Source of the DNA: Deltaproteobacteria bacterium
GTDB taxonomy: Bacteria > Desulfobacterota > Syntrophia > Syntrophales > UBA2210
Reading direction: 5' to 3'
Length of the DNA: 7,226 bases
Assembly: GCA_016934695.1 (NCBI GenBank)
Contig: JAFGSH010000184.1
Coordinates: 1 to 7,226 of the forward strand
In this document: one piece after another, positions 1 through 6,583 of the stretch
Position numbering within the stretch: the stretch's first letter is position 1
Layout of the letters: each line of letters starts with the position of its first letter
Translations under genes and position numbers: made by a program
Notes under the pieces: generated by a model
What the model saw: only the letters and a program-made list of their open reading frames with translations
Databases searched by the model: none
Told to the model about the DNA's origin: nothing

Positions 1-201
1 CACGTTGTCCATCCCCGCCCCCCCGTACTCGGTGGGAACCGCGACCCCCATGAGGCCCATCTCACCCAGCTTCCTGCATATCTCCTGGGGGTGTCGGTGG
101 GTGCGGTCCAGCTCCTCGGCCGCCGGTTTGATCTCTTCATTGACAAACCGCGTCACCATCTCCTTGACCATCTGCTGTTCTTCAGTGAGCGCAAAGTTCA
201 T
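1..201 (-). CDS. Acyl-CoA dehydrogenase, N-terminal part (gene cut by window edge)
   Basis: Sixty-seven codons of an acyl-CoA dehydrogenase are present; the rest lies beyond the left edge. The protein begins MNFALTEEQQMVKEMVTRFV and continues through a helical stretch to the motif VPTEYGGAGMD (about residues 55-65). This matches the all-helical N-terminal domain of FAD-dependent acyl-CoA dehydrogenases, including the well-conserved P-x-E-Y-G-G-x-G-x-D segment. Known members are cytoplasmic flavoenzymes that oxidise acyl-CoA to trans-2-enoyl-CoA and pass electrons to ETF. The ATG is chosen because a GAGAGG-type ribosome-binding site lies a few bases upstream and the similarity starts at once. 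It follows the 3-hydroxyacyl-CoA dehydrogenase gene by 45 bp on the same strand and is probably the fourth gene of the operon. Chain-length preference (butyryl-CoA or longer) cannot be judged because the catalytic Glu and substrate-pocket residues are outside the window. Confidence 0.93.
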   Translation of the reverse strand, partial: MNFALTEEQQMVKEMVTRFVNEEIKPAAEELDRTHRHPQEICRKLGEMGLMGVAVPTEYGGAGMDNV

Positions 202-246
202 ACAACACCTCTCTCGTGCAGGGTGCACATTGATAGAATCGTGTGA

Positions 247-1104
247 TCAGCTCGTGTAATCGTAAAAACCTCTTCCCGATTTTCTCCCCAGGAATCCAGC
301 GTCCACGTACTTTTTCAGAAGCGGACAGGGGCGGTACTTGGGATCGCCGAGCCCCGTGTACATCGTCTCCATGATCGCGAGGCAGACATCCAGGCCGATC
401 AGGTCGGCCAGTTCCAGCGGCCCCATCGGGTGGTTGGCGCCCAGCTTCATCATGCTGTCGATCGCCTCGGCGCTCCCCACCCCCTCGTACAGGGTATAGA
501 TCCCCTCGTTGATCATCGATATAAGGATCCGGTTCAGGATGAAGCCGGGGAAGTCGTTGCACTCGACGGGCGTCTTTCCGAACTTCCGGGCCAGCTGTTC
601 CGTCAGATCGAAGGTCGCCTGCGCCGTGGCCAGTCCCCGGATGACCTCCACCAGCTTCATGACGGGGACGGGATTCATGAAATGCATCCCGATGACCAGC
701 TCCGGCCGCTTTGTCACGTTCGCGATCCGCGTGATCGGGATCGAGGAGGTGTTCGAGGCGAGGACCACCCCCGCGCGGCAGATGCCGTCCAGCTTCCTGA
801 AAATATCGAGCTTCAGGTCCTGCCGCTCGGTGGCCGCCTCCACGACGAAATCAACTTCTTTCATGTCCTCAAGATTTGTGTTTGTGGTGATCCGACCGAG
901 GATTGCCTCTTTCTCATCGGCCGTTATCCTCTCCTTGGCGACCATTCCGTCGAGGCGCTTCGCGATGGCGTTGTACCCCCTCTCGACGAATTCATCTGCG
1001 ATGTCGTTCATGATCACCTTCAGACCACCCTGATGCGCGACGACCTGGGCGATCCCGTTCCCCATCTGACCGGCACCCACGATGCCGAATGTCTTTATAT
1101 CCAT
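247..1104 (-). CDS. hbd: 3-hydroxybutyryl-CoA / 3-hydroxyacyl-CoA dehydrogenase
   Basis: A complete 285-residue protein of the length usual for the stand-alone short-chain L-3-hydroxyacyl-CoA dehydrogenase family. It interconverts 3-hydroxyacyl-CoA and acetoacyl-CoA using NAD(H) in the cytoplasm. Visible signatures are the Rossmann dinucleotide loop GAGQMG (residues 10-15), an acidic residue at the end of beta-2 (D34) typical of NAD preference, NTSS (118-121), and the family signature [14 protein letters not shown] (141-154) with the catalytic His141 and Glu153. Also present are the DFPGFILNR segment (184-192) and a C-terminal half ending [11 protein letters not shown] (273-283). The ATG is preceded by GGGAGGAG at good spacing. 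It lies 21 bp after the thiolase and 45 bp before the acyl-CoA dehydrogenase, consistent with co-transcription. The symbol hbd is used because length and motifs match the butyryl-pathway type; paaH-like would be an equally fair label. Confidence 0.95.
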   Translation of the reverse strand: MDIKTFGIVGAGQMGNGIAQVVAHQGGLKVIMNDIADEFVERGYNAIAKRLDGMVAKERITADEKEAILGRITTNTNLEDMKEVDFVVEAATERQDLKLDIFRKLDGICRAGVVLASNTSSIPITRIANVTKRPELVIGMHFMNPVPVMKLVEVIRGLATAQATFDLTEQLARKFGKTPVECNDFPGFILNRILISMINEGIYTLYEGVGSAEAIDSMMKLGANHPMGPLELADLIGLDVCLAIMETMYTGLGDPKYRPCPLLKKYVDAGFLGRKSGRGFYDYTS

Positions 1105-1125
1105 CTTCTCTTCTCCTCCCGTGTT

Positions 1126-2415
1126 CTATGCTCTCTCGAGGACCATCGCCATCCCCTGGCCGCCGCCGATGCAGAGCGTGGCGAGGCCGAGGTTGAGGTC
1201 CTTTTTCTGCATCTGCATGGCGAGGCTGTATGTGATCCTCGCGCCCGTGCATCCAATGGGATGTCCAATGGAGATCCCGCTACCGTTGAGATTGCAGTTG
1301 TCGAGATTGATCCCCAGTTCCCGCATGCAGGCGATGGCCTGGCAGGCGAACGCCTCGTTCAGTTCAATATAATCCATATCCTTGACCGTCAATCCCAGAG
1401 CGTGCATCACCTTTCGGGTTGCGGGGATCGGTCCCAGCCCCATGTAGGCCGTATCCACACCTCCCGAGGCGTACCCCTTGATCTTCGCGAGGGGTTTGAG
1501 CCCCAATTCCTTCGCCTTTTCAGCGCTCATCAGGACGACCGCTGCGGCGGCATCGTTGATGCCGGATGCGTTTCCGGCGGTCACCGTTCCGTCCTTCTTG
1601 AAGACCGGGGCCAGCTTGGCCATCTTTTCCAGCGTCGTATCCATGGGACGTTCATCCACTTCAAAGACCTTCGGATCACCCTTGCGCTGCGGCATGATGA
1701 CGGGCACGATCTCATCCTTGAACTCGCCACGGGCGATGGCGGCCAACGCTCTCTGGTGGCTTATGAGACCAAGTTCATCCTGCTCTTCACGGGTGATCTT
1801 GTACAATGCGGCGATATTCTCGGCGGTAAATCCCATGTGATACTTGTTGAATATCTCGTAGAGACCGTCATGGACCATGATATCGGTGATCTGGCCGAAG
1901 GGCATGTCCATCCGGTATCCCCAGCGGGCCTTCGGAAGGGCATAAGGGGCCTGGCTCATTGATTCCATGCCGCCCGCGACAATGACATCCGCGTCTCCTG
2001 CCTTGATGGCCTGAGCGCCCAGGGCGATGGCCTTCATCCCCGACGCGCAGATCTTGTTGACCGTGATCGCGGTTGTTTCTTCGGGGAGACCGGCATAGAT
2101 GGCCGCCTGACGTCCGGGATTCTGCCCCTGTCCCGCCTGGAGGACATTTCCCATGATACATTCATCAAAGTATACAGGGGTCAATGAATCGGCATAATCA
2201 TAGTGCTTCTCGTTGATCGGCGTCTTGTCGAATTCCCCAAACGCCTCCGCGCGGCACGACTTGATGAAGTCGGTGATGGTGGGTCTGAGACCAGCCCGCT
2301 TGATCGCCTCCTTGATAACGAGCGCGCCCAGATCGATACACCGCACATCCTTGAGAGAACCGCCGAACGTTCCCACAGCGGTTCTCGCTCCACTTACGAT
2401 GACTACCTCTTTCAT
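1126..2415 (-). CDS. Acetyl-CoA C-acyltransferase (thiolase) with N-terminal-domain insertion
   Basis: A complete 429-residue thiolase, which condenses two acetyl-CoA to acetoacetyl-CoA or cleaves 3-ketoacyl-CoA. All catalytic elements are intact: nucleophilic Cys123 in [15 protein letters not shown] at 353-356, His385 in [11 protein letters not shown], and Cys415 in CIGGGQGMA near the C-terminus. Family members are usually about 390-400 residues. The excess is almost wholly explained by an in-frame insertion of roughly 34 residues (about 46-83) between the helix ending KRAGLRP and the strand [11 protein letters not shown]. Here the usual linker of about nine residues becomes about 44 and contains a cysteine (C54) and many charged and aromatic residues. 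The ATG has an AAGGAGATA ribosome-binding site about 6 bp upstream. It sits 39 bp after the ligase gene and 21 bp before the dehydrogenase. It could be biosynthetic (atoB/thlA type) or degradative (fadA type); the [13 protein letters not shown] segment is closest to the acetoacetyl-CoA type. Confidence 0.94.
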   Translation of the reverse strand: MKEVVIVSGARTAVGTFGGSLKDVRCIDLGALVIKEAIKRAGLRPTITDFIKSCRAEAFGEFDKTPINEKHYDYADSLTPVYFDECIMGNVLQAGQGQNPGRQAAIYAGLPEETTAITVNKICASGMKAIALGAQAIKAGDADVIVAGGMESMSQAPYALPKARWGYRMDMPFGQITDIMVHDGLYEIFNKYHMGFTAENIAALYKITREEQDELGLISHQRALAAIARGEFKDEIVPVIMPQRKGDPKVFEVDERPMDTTLEKMAKLAPVFKKDGTVTAGNASGINDAAAAVVLMSAEKAKELGLKPLAKIKGYASGGVDTAYMGLGPIPATRKVMHALGLTVKDMDYIELNEAFACQAIACMRELGINLDNCNLNGSGISIGHPIGCTGARITYSLAMQMQKKDLNLGLATLCIGGGQGMAMVLERA

Positions 2416-2454
2416 AAAAGTATCTCCTTCGCTTATCAGGTATCAGGGAGGTAT

Positions 2455-3915
2455 TCAATGAAACCGCTCCACAAACTCCACCTCCCGGGGGGATTTGTAT
2501 GAGGACAGATACTGCCTGCAGTGTTTCGTAATGTCCCTTTCGGTTACGGAGGCCCCCTCTTTTTTGATGACCAGGGCCTTGACGATTTCCCCCCGCATCA
2601 GGTCTTCTTTTCCCATAACCTGTGCGTCGAGAACGGCCGGATGCATCCTCAGAACATTCTCGACCTCCGTGGGGTAGACGTTGAACCCGTTGGTGATGAT
2701 CATGCGCTTCTTGCGCCCCTCGAGAAAGATGTACCCCTCCTCGTCGAGGCGTGCCAGGTCCCCGGTGTGGAGCCACCCGTCCCGTATGACCTCGGCGGTT
2801 GCCTCTTCGTTCCCGTAGTATCCCCGCATGACGTTGTCCCCCCTGATGATGAGTTCTCCCACCTCTCCCGCCGGGAGAGGGGCTCCCGTTCCGTTAACGA
2901 CCCGCGCCTCGATACGGGGGATTGGAAGGCCGATGGACTGAGGTTTGCGCGCGCCGTCTATTCTGTTGACCGAGCAGACGGGGGATGCCTCGGTCAGGCC
3001 GTACCCCTGAACCAGAATGGCGCCGAACTTCTCTTCGAACATCGGTATGTATTCCGGTGGCATTGCCGAGCCGCCGGTGATGCAGAACCTCAGGGAGCTG
3101 AGGTCGTACCTGCCCTCACTTTCGAAGAGGAGCATCCCCAGGAAGACCCGCGGGACAGCCGCTATAAACGTAACCTTCTGCTCATCGATGGCCCTGAAGA
3201 TAGCCTCAATATTGAACTGATCAAGCATCACGACGCTGGCCCCGAGGTTTATGACCATCAGCATGTTGACGGTGGCCCCGAAGGAGTGGAAAAGGGGGAT
3301 GAGACACAGCCCCCGGTCATCCGGTGTCCCGTGCAGGACCTCTTCCAGCAGGATGGACTGTGTGGCAAGATTGCCGTGGGTGAGAACGGCGCCGAGCGGC
3401 CGGCCCGTCAGCCCCGAGGTGTAGATCATGACGGCGGGGTCGTCGCCGGCGATCTCCGGCATCTCGAGCTCGGAGGCTTCTCCCTCAAGAGACCCGTCTA
3501 TGGAGAGAGTCCCGGGGATCTCGGTGGTCGTGATCAGGTATTCGAACAACGGCAGCCTCTCCCGTATCTCCGTCACCCGTTTTGCAGACGACGGCGTGAT
3601 GATGCACGCCTTGGCGCCGCAGTTGTCGAGGAGATAGAGGAGTTCATGGGGGGTGGACATGATGTTGATGGTCACGGCGACCGCCCCGAGCTTCAGGACG
3701 GCGAAGTAGGCGACCATGAATTCGGGTATGTTGGGGAGCATGATCGCCACCCGATCTCCTTTGTTTACGCCACACGATTTCAGCCGGTTGCCAAAGGCGT
3801 TGACCGCCCGATCCAGCGCCGCGTATGAAACGGTCGCATCCTTGTATATGAGGGATACCCGGTCCGGACAGGCAGTCCGGGTATCCTCCAGCATCTTCCC
3901 CAGATTTTCTTCCAT
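2455..3915 (-). CDS. AMP-binding acyl-CoA ligase-like protein lacking the catalytic-lysine motif
   Basis: A 486-residue member of the ANL (acyl-CoA synthetase/NRPS adenylation/luciferase) superfamily, which normally activates carboxylic acids to acyl-AMP and then acyl-CoA. The adenylation core is recognisable: P-loop A3 at 165-180, PLFHSFG near 207-213, GYGLTEASPV from 304 (A5), GWLHTGD ending at 386 (A7), and the hinge/A8 region GRKKRMIITNGFNVYP at 400-415. Two departures are clear. In A3 the usual S-G-T-T-G-x-P-K-G reads S-G-L-T-G-R-P-L-G, so the P-loop lysine is Leu174. The protein also stops at PREVEFVERFH, just where the A10 segment with the invariant catalytic lysine (x-T-G-K-I) should follow. 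None of the three frames over the next 39 bp supplies a G-K motif. The ATG at 3915 is preferred over an in-frame GTG at 3927 because GGAGAGG lies directly upstream of the ATG. First gene of the beta-oxidation cluster. Full ligase activity is doubtful; an altered or partial function, or early decay, is possible. Confidence 0.88.
   Translation of the reverse strand: MEENLGKMLEDTRTACPDRVSLIYKDATVSYAALDRAVNAFGNRLKSCGVNKGDRVAIMLPNIPEFMVAYFAVLKLGAVAVTINIMSTPHELLYLLDNCGAKACIITPSSAKRVTEIRERLPLFEYLITTTEIPGTLSIDGSLEGEASELEMPEIAGDDPAVMIYTSGLTGRPLGAVLTHGNLATQSILLEEVLHGTPDDRGLCLIPLFHSFGATVNMLMVINLGASVVMLDQFNIEAIFRAIDEQKVTFIAAVPRVFLGMLLFESEGRYDLSSLRFCITGGSAMPPEYIPMFEEKFGAILVQGYGLTEASPVCSVNRIDGARKPQSIGLPIPRIEARVVNGTGAPLPAGEVGELIIRGDNVMRGYYGNEEATAEVIRDGWLHTGDLARLDEEGYIFLEGRKKRMIITNGFNVYPTEVENVLRMHPAVLDAQVMGKEDLMRGEIVKALVIKKEGASVTERDITKHCRQYLSSYKSPREVEFVERFH
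3851..3887 (-). repeat. Perfect 10-bp inverted repeat inside the ligase gene's 5' end
   Basis: GGATACCCGG (3853-3862) and CCGGGTATCC (3877-3886) are exact reverse complements separated by 14 bp. The spacer contains CCGGAC (3864-3869), which can pair instead with GTCCGG (3875-3880), overlapping the right arm. In the mRNA this would be a stable hairpin with an alternative fold about 30-60 nt after the start codon. It is fully coding, so it may be coincidental. Confidence 0.5.
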
Positions 3916-3918
3916 GCA

Positions 3919-3925
3919 CCTCTCC
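3919..3925 (-). promoter_or_regulatory. Ribosome-binding site that decides the ligase start
   Basis: GGAGAGG on the minus strand lies 3 nt (6 nt counting from the GGAG core) upstream of the ATG at 3915. The in-frame GTG at 3927 has only a distant GGGGGAGA, about 17 nt away, so the ATG is the better start. Confidence 0.65.
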
Positions 3926-4038
3926 ACACTATCGCAAAAATTTTCTCCCCCCTATCACAATGGACGGGTTACTTCAACAGAATTGAGAGGATGCCCCGGA
4001 GAGGCGCCGTTTCGGGGAGATGGTACACGTTGATTGCC

Positions 4039-4066
4039 TTGACATTTTGTTGCCGTGTAATATAAA
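4039..4066 (+). promoter_or_regulatory. Sigma70-type promoter for the Na/Pi cotransporter gene
   Basis: A perfect -35 hexamer TTGACA (4039-4044) is followed after 16 bp by TATAAA (4061-4066), a 5/6 match to the -10 consensus. The surrounding AT-rich stretch stands out from the GC-rich background. Transcription would start near 4073, leaving a 5' leader of about 140 nt before the ATG at 4215. No Pho-box-like direct repeats are obvious around it. Confidence 0.65.
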
Positions 4067-4116
4067 AGTCACATTCCCGGGCGGGGATCGGGTGTCCGAA
4101 AGGGCATCGTGAGCAT

Positions 4117-4137
4117 CCCTGTTCCCGGGGAACAGGG
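4117..4137. promoter_or_regulatory. Perfect 21-bp palindrome in the transporter leader (operator or RNA hairpin)
   Basis: The arms CCCTGTTCCC (4117-4126) and GGGAACAGGG (4128-4137) are exact reverse complements around a single central base. As DNA this looks like a site for a dimeric regulator. As RNA it would form an 8-bp stem with a 5-nt loop about 45 nt into the predicted transcript. No T-run follows on either strand, so it is not an intrinsic terminator. I do not recognise it as a known operator. Confidence 0.6.
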
Positions 4138-4214
4138 CCGTTCATGATCGCGATGTTGCTCAATACCGCTCCATGGAATGGGGTGTCCGGCAGAGTCACA
4201 ATACAGGAGATCCG

Positions 4215-5822
4215 ATGGATTTCAAGATTATTTCGGGTGTTATCGGAGGACTGGGCCTGTTCGTCTTCGGGATGTACCTCCTGAGCGACTCGCTGAAACG
4301 GCTGTCTCTGGGGCTCCTGAAAACGATGCTGGAGAAGGTGACATCCGGCAGGTTCCAATCAGCGCTCATGGGCGCCTTTGTCACGGCGGTGATACAGAGC
4401 TCCAGTGCGACCTCGGTGATCGTCATCGGGTTTCTGAATGCCGGGTTTATCCCTCTCATTGGAGCTGTTGCCATCATGATCGGAGCCAATGTGGGGACCA
4501 CGGTCACCGCGCAACTCATCGCTTTCAAGTTTACGGCGATAGCCCCTCTTTGTGTGTTTGTCGGTGCCATCGTCTTTCTCGCCGCCAAGAAGGACAAGCA
4601 CAAGAACAAGGGACGGGCGCTCCTGGGTTTCGGCCTTCTGTTTCTGGGACTCGCTATGATGAGTTCCGCCGTAAAGCCCCTGGCGGATAACGAAACAATG
4701 AGGGATGTCTTAATCGGGTTCAGCTCGAATCCCTTCCTCGGGATCCTGACGGGGATGATCGTGACGGCCATACTGCAGAGCAGCAGCACCACCACTGGTA
4801 TGATCATCGCCTTTGCGTCTGTGGGATTGCTGAACCTCCAGGGATCGATTCACCTGCTCTTCGGCATAGAGATCGGCACCTGTGTAACCGCAATTATCGC
4901 CAGTATCGGGGGCAATCTGTCCAGCAGAAGGCTTGCCCTGGGACATACGCTTTTTAATGTGACGGGAACCATAATCATGCTGCCCCTTGTTCCGCTCTAC
5001 CTCAAGTATATCCCCCTCACATCGGGGGACATCGCCCGCCAGATCGCAAACTCCCACACCGTGTTCAATGCCATTAACGCTTTGATCTTTCTGACCATTA
5101 TTCCATTTTTTGTGAAATTCCTGAGCGTGATAGTCCCCGGGGAAGATTACGAGAGGAGGGAGGTAAAACACATCGAGCCCCACCTCCTGATCACCCCCAG
5201 CCTGGCGATCAACGCGGCCATCCGGGAGATGGTTTCGATGCTGGACCTGTGCCATGCAATGTTCAGTAAGGCTGAGGAGTGTCTTACTACGTACAGCCAC
5301 AAAATCAGAAACGAGATCACCCTTGACGAAGAATCGGTTGACCAGATGCAGAAGAACATCACGGAGTACCTCGTTCTGATCACCAAGGGAGAGTTGTCCG
5401 ACAAGGAACGGAGTCTGGTCCCTGCGCTCCTCCACAGCGTGAATGACCTCGAACGGGTGGGGGATTACTGCGAGAGCATCGTCAAGCTGTCGCAGCGCGG
5501 GTATGAAAACAATCTCAAATTTTCCGCCCCCGCGCATATGGAGCTGTCCAAGCTCTTCGAAAAGACGCATGCCCTGATGCGGCAGGCGAAGAAGGCCCTC
5601 GAAAAGGACGATCACCAGGCCGCCGCCATCACGCTGAATATCGACCGGGAGACGCACGCCCTGGTGAAGCAATACCGGTCGAATCACATCGAGAGGCTGG
5701 GGCAAGGGGAATGCATGAGCGACGCCGGCCTCGTCTATTCGGATGTCCTCACTGCCATCGACCGGATGAACGATCATCTGTGCAATATTACGAAGGGGAT
5801 CCTGCATATCGGGAAACGGTAA
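4215..5822 (+). CDS. Na+/phosphate cotransporter family protein with C-terminal PhoU-like domain
   Basis: A 535-residue inner-membrane protein of the Na/Pi-II cotransporter family (NptA/YjbB-like). Its first roughly 305 residues are strongly hydrophobic with multiple membrane segments. They contain the internal duplication typical of the family: QSSSATSVIVIGFLNAG at 61-77 with GANVGTTVTA at 90-99, and QSSSTTTGMIIAFASVG at 188-204 with GIEIGTCVTAIIA at 217-229. The QSSS motifs belong to the substrate/Na+ site. From about residue 325 the protein is a soluble helical PhoU-like domain, with the recognisable SVNDLERVGDYCESIV (408-423) and a second related stretch AIDRMNDHLCNI (514-525). The E/D-x-x-x-D pattern there is the metal-binding type. 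Such proteins move phosphate with sodium, often as efflux or low-affinity transport. The start at 4215 is chosen over an upstream ATG at 4173 because AGGAGA lies 4 nt before it and the first hydrophobic segment begins at once. A PhoU fusion suggests phosphate-linked control, but no Pho box was seen. Confidence 0.93.
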   Translation: MDFKIISGVIGGLGLFVFGMYLLSDSLKRLSLGLLKTMLEKVTSGRFQSALMGAFVTAVIQSSSATSVIVIGFLNAGFIPLIGAVAIMIGANVGTTVTAQLIAFKFTAIAPLCVFVGAIVFLAAKKDKHKNKGRALLGFGLLFLGLAMMSSAVKPLADNETMRDVLIGFSSNPFLGILTGMIVTAILQSSSTTTGMIIAFASVGLLNLQGSIHLLFGIEIGTCVTAIIASIGGNLSSRRLALGHTLFNVTGTIIMLPLVPLYLKYIPLTSGDIARQIANSHTVFNAINALIFLTIIPFFVKFLSVIVPGEDYERREVKHIEPHLLITPSLAINAAIREMVSMLDLCHAMFSKAEECLTTYSHKIRNEITLDEESVDQMQKNITEYLVLITKGELSDKERSLVPALLHSVNDLERVGDYCESIVKLSQRGYENNLKFSAPAHMELSKLFEKTHALMRQAKKALEKDDHQAAAITLNIDRETHALVKQYRSNHIERLGQGECMSDAGLVYSDVLTAIDRMNDHLCNITKGILHIGKR

Positions 5823-5893
5823 CCGTTCCGGTTCGCCCGCCCGATTGAGAATCGTTCTTACACGAAACCTGAAACATACTAAGGAGGTGCGCC

Positions 5894-6499
5894 ATGATGG
5901 AGAACATCGTCTGGCTCGGCCATTCAAGCGTAAGGATCGACGGGGAAAAGGTGATCTATATCGATCCCTGGAAACTTACAGATCCGAAGAGGGCGGATCT
6001 GATCCTGATCAGTCACAGCCACTACGATCACCTGTCCCTGGAGGATATCGCGAAGATACAGAAGGATGATACCGTTATCATCACGACGAAGGACAGTGCT
6101 GCCCGGCTTTCGGGTGACGTTCGAATCGTCAAACCGGGGGATGTCCTGCAGGTGGAGGGGATATCGGTCGAGGCGGTGCCCGCATACAACACGAATAAGG
6201 ACTTTCATCCGAAGAAGAACGGCTGGCTCGGGTTCGTGGTGACGGTGGGGGGCAAGAGGATCTACTACTGCGGCGACACCGACTTCATCCCCGAGATGGA
6301 GACCATACGTGCGGACATCATGCTGGTCCCCGTCGGCGGGACCTATACGATGACCGCCGAGGAGGCCGCGCGCGCGGTCAATACCGTGCGTCCCGAGACG
6401 GCCATCCCCATCCACTACGATGATATCGTCGGCTCCGTGAAGGATGCCCGGCGGTTCAAAGACCTGTGCGAGGTCCCCGTGGAGATAAAAAACACGTAA
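5894..6499 (+). CDS. UPF0173/UlaG-like metallo-beta-lactamase-fold hydrolase
   Basis: A complete 201-residue cytoplasmic metal-dependent hydrolase of the metallo-beta-lactamase superfamily, close to the UPF0173/UlaG-like branch (about 200-230 residues). It opens with [15 protein letters not shown], containing the early GHSS motif (9-12). The metal site SHSHYDHLS (40-48) supplies H41, H43, D45 and H46. Further metal or active-site candidates are H105 in [10 protein letters not shown]128 in YYCGDTDF and H174 in IPIHYDD, the last typical of this branch. The substrate is unknown for most relatives, and I infer none. A strong AAGGAGGT ribosome-binding site (5881-5888) precedes two adjacent ATGs at 5894 and 5897; the first has 5 nt spacing and the second 8, so either is possible. 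The gene follows the phosphate transporter by 71 bp with no clear terminator between, so it may be co-transcribed. A terminator-like hairpin follows it. Confidence 0.9.
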   Translation: MMENIVWLGHSSVRIDGEKVIYIDPWKLTDPKRADLILISHSHYDHLSLEDIAKIQKDDTVIITTKDSAARLSGDVRIVKPGDVLQVEGISVEAVPAYNTNKDFHPKKNGWLGFVVTVGGKRIYYCGDTDFIPEMETIRADIMLVPVGGTYTMTAEEAARAVNTVRPETAIPIHYDDIVGSVKDARRFKDLCEVPVEIKNT

Positions 6500-6507
6500 T
6501 TTCGCCG

Positions 6508-6527
6508 CCGGCCCTTGACAGGGTCGG
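6508..6527 (+). terminator. Terminator-like hairpin after the hydrolase gene, overlapping the groES -35
   Basis: CCGGCCCT (6508-6515) pairs with AGGGTCGG (6520-6527) through an 8-bp stem with one G-U pair and a TGAC tetraloop, starting 9 nt after the hydrolase stop codon. It is followed by a moderately T-rich stretch (to about 6543) rather than a clean T-run, so termination may be partial. The loop lies within the TTGACA that serves as the candidate groES -35 hexamer. Confidence 0.45.
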
Positions 6528-6557
6528 ATTGATGGTTATTTTATGGGGTGTCAAGGG
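6512..6557. repeat. 9-bp inverted repeat flanking the groES promoter core
   Basis: CCCTTGACA (6512-6520) and TGTCAAGGG (6549-6557) are exact reverse complements 28 bp apart. The left arm contains the candidate -35 hexamer and the right arm lies at the predicted transcription start. This is not CIRCE (TTAGCACTC-N9-GAGTGCTAA), for which I see no match in the region. It may be a two-half-site operator, or chance. Confidence 0.55.
6515..6542 (+). promoter_or_regulatory. Candidate promoter of groES-groEL
   Basis: A consensus -35 TTGACA (6515-6520) is followed after 16 bp by TATTTT (6537-6542), a 4/6 -10 match; TTTTAT at 18 bp is an alternative. The spacing fits a housekeeping sigma factor. A sigma32-type CCCCAT -10 element is not present on the plus strand. 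The start would fall near 6549, giving a leader of about 67 nt that is AT-rich ahead of the ribosome-binding site. Confidence 0.5.
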
Positions 6558-6568
6558 GTACCTGCGTA

Positions 6569-6583
6569 TTTTTAACTTAAAAA
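6569..6583. repeat. AT palindrome in the groES leader
   Basis: TTTTTAA (6569-6575), a single C, then TTAAAAA (6577-6583) form a perfect 7-bp palindrome within a markedly AT-rich stretch (6567-6597). It lies about 20-45 bp upstream of the groES start. It may keep the ribosome-binding region unstructured, act as an UP-like or protein-bound element, or be incidental. Confidence 0.4.

Larger units (their letters stand above)
3928..4214. other. Divergent intergenic region
   Basis: These 287 bp separate the minus-strand ligase operon from the plus-strand phosphate transporter gene. They contain a good plus-strand promoter, a 21-bp palindrome and the transporter's ribosome-binding site, each listed separately. 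For the minus-strand operon I could find no convincing promoter: TTGAAG with a weak TGATAG-like hexamer near 3957-3976 is the best candidate and is poor. A minus-strand open frame of 58 codons (about 3969-4145) begins without a ribosome-binding site and is not accepted as a gene. Confidence 0.6.

Noticed and set aside
430..1962. A 510-codon open frame on the plus strand
   Set aside because: It runs antisense across the clear dehydrogenase and thiolase genes, has an Asp/His/Arg-rich composition with no recognisable domain, and arises from the codon bias of the opposite strand.
2521..3828. A 435-codon open frame on the plus strand
   Set aside because: It is antisense to the ligase gene, whose motifs are unmistakable; the composition is unlike a folded protein.
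3969..4145. A possible small minus-strand protein (58 codons, with CSRCPFGH and a further Cys)
   Set aside because: No ribosome-binding site precedes its ATG, it overlaps the strong opposite-strand promoter and the palindrome, and I recognise no family. A search for conserved homologs could revive it.
4173..4214. An upstream in-frame ATG extending the Na/Pi transporter by 14 residues
   Set aside because: It lacks a ribosome-binding site, while the ATG at 4215 has AGGAGA at good spacing and starts directly at the first membrane segment.
5815..5827. Palindrome AACGGT-A-ACCGTT across the transporter stop codon as a terminator
   Set aside because: The stem is short with almost no loop and no T-run follows; it is too weak to call.
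4710..5927. A 405-codon open frame on the minus strand
   Set aside because: It is antisense to the Na/Pi cotransporter-PhoU gene and shows no motif or ribosome-binding site.
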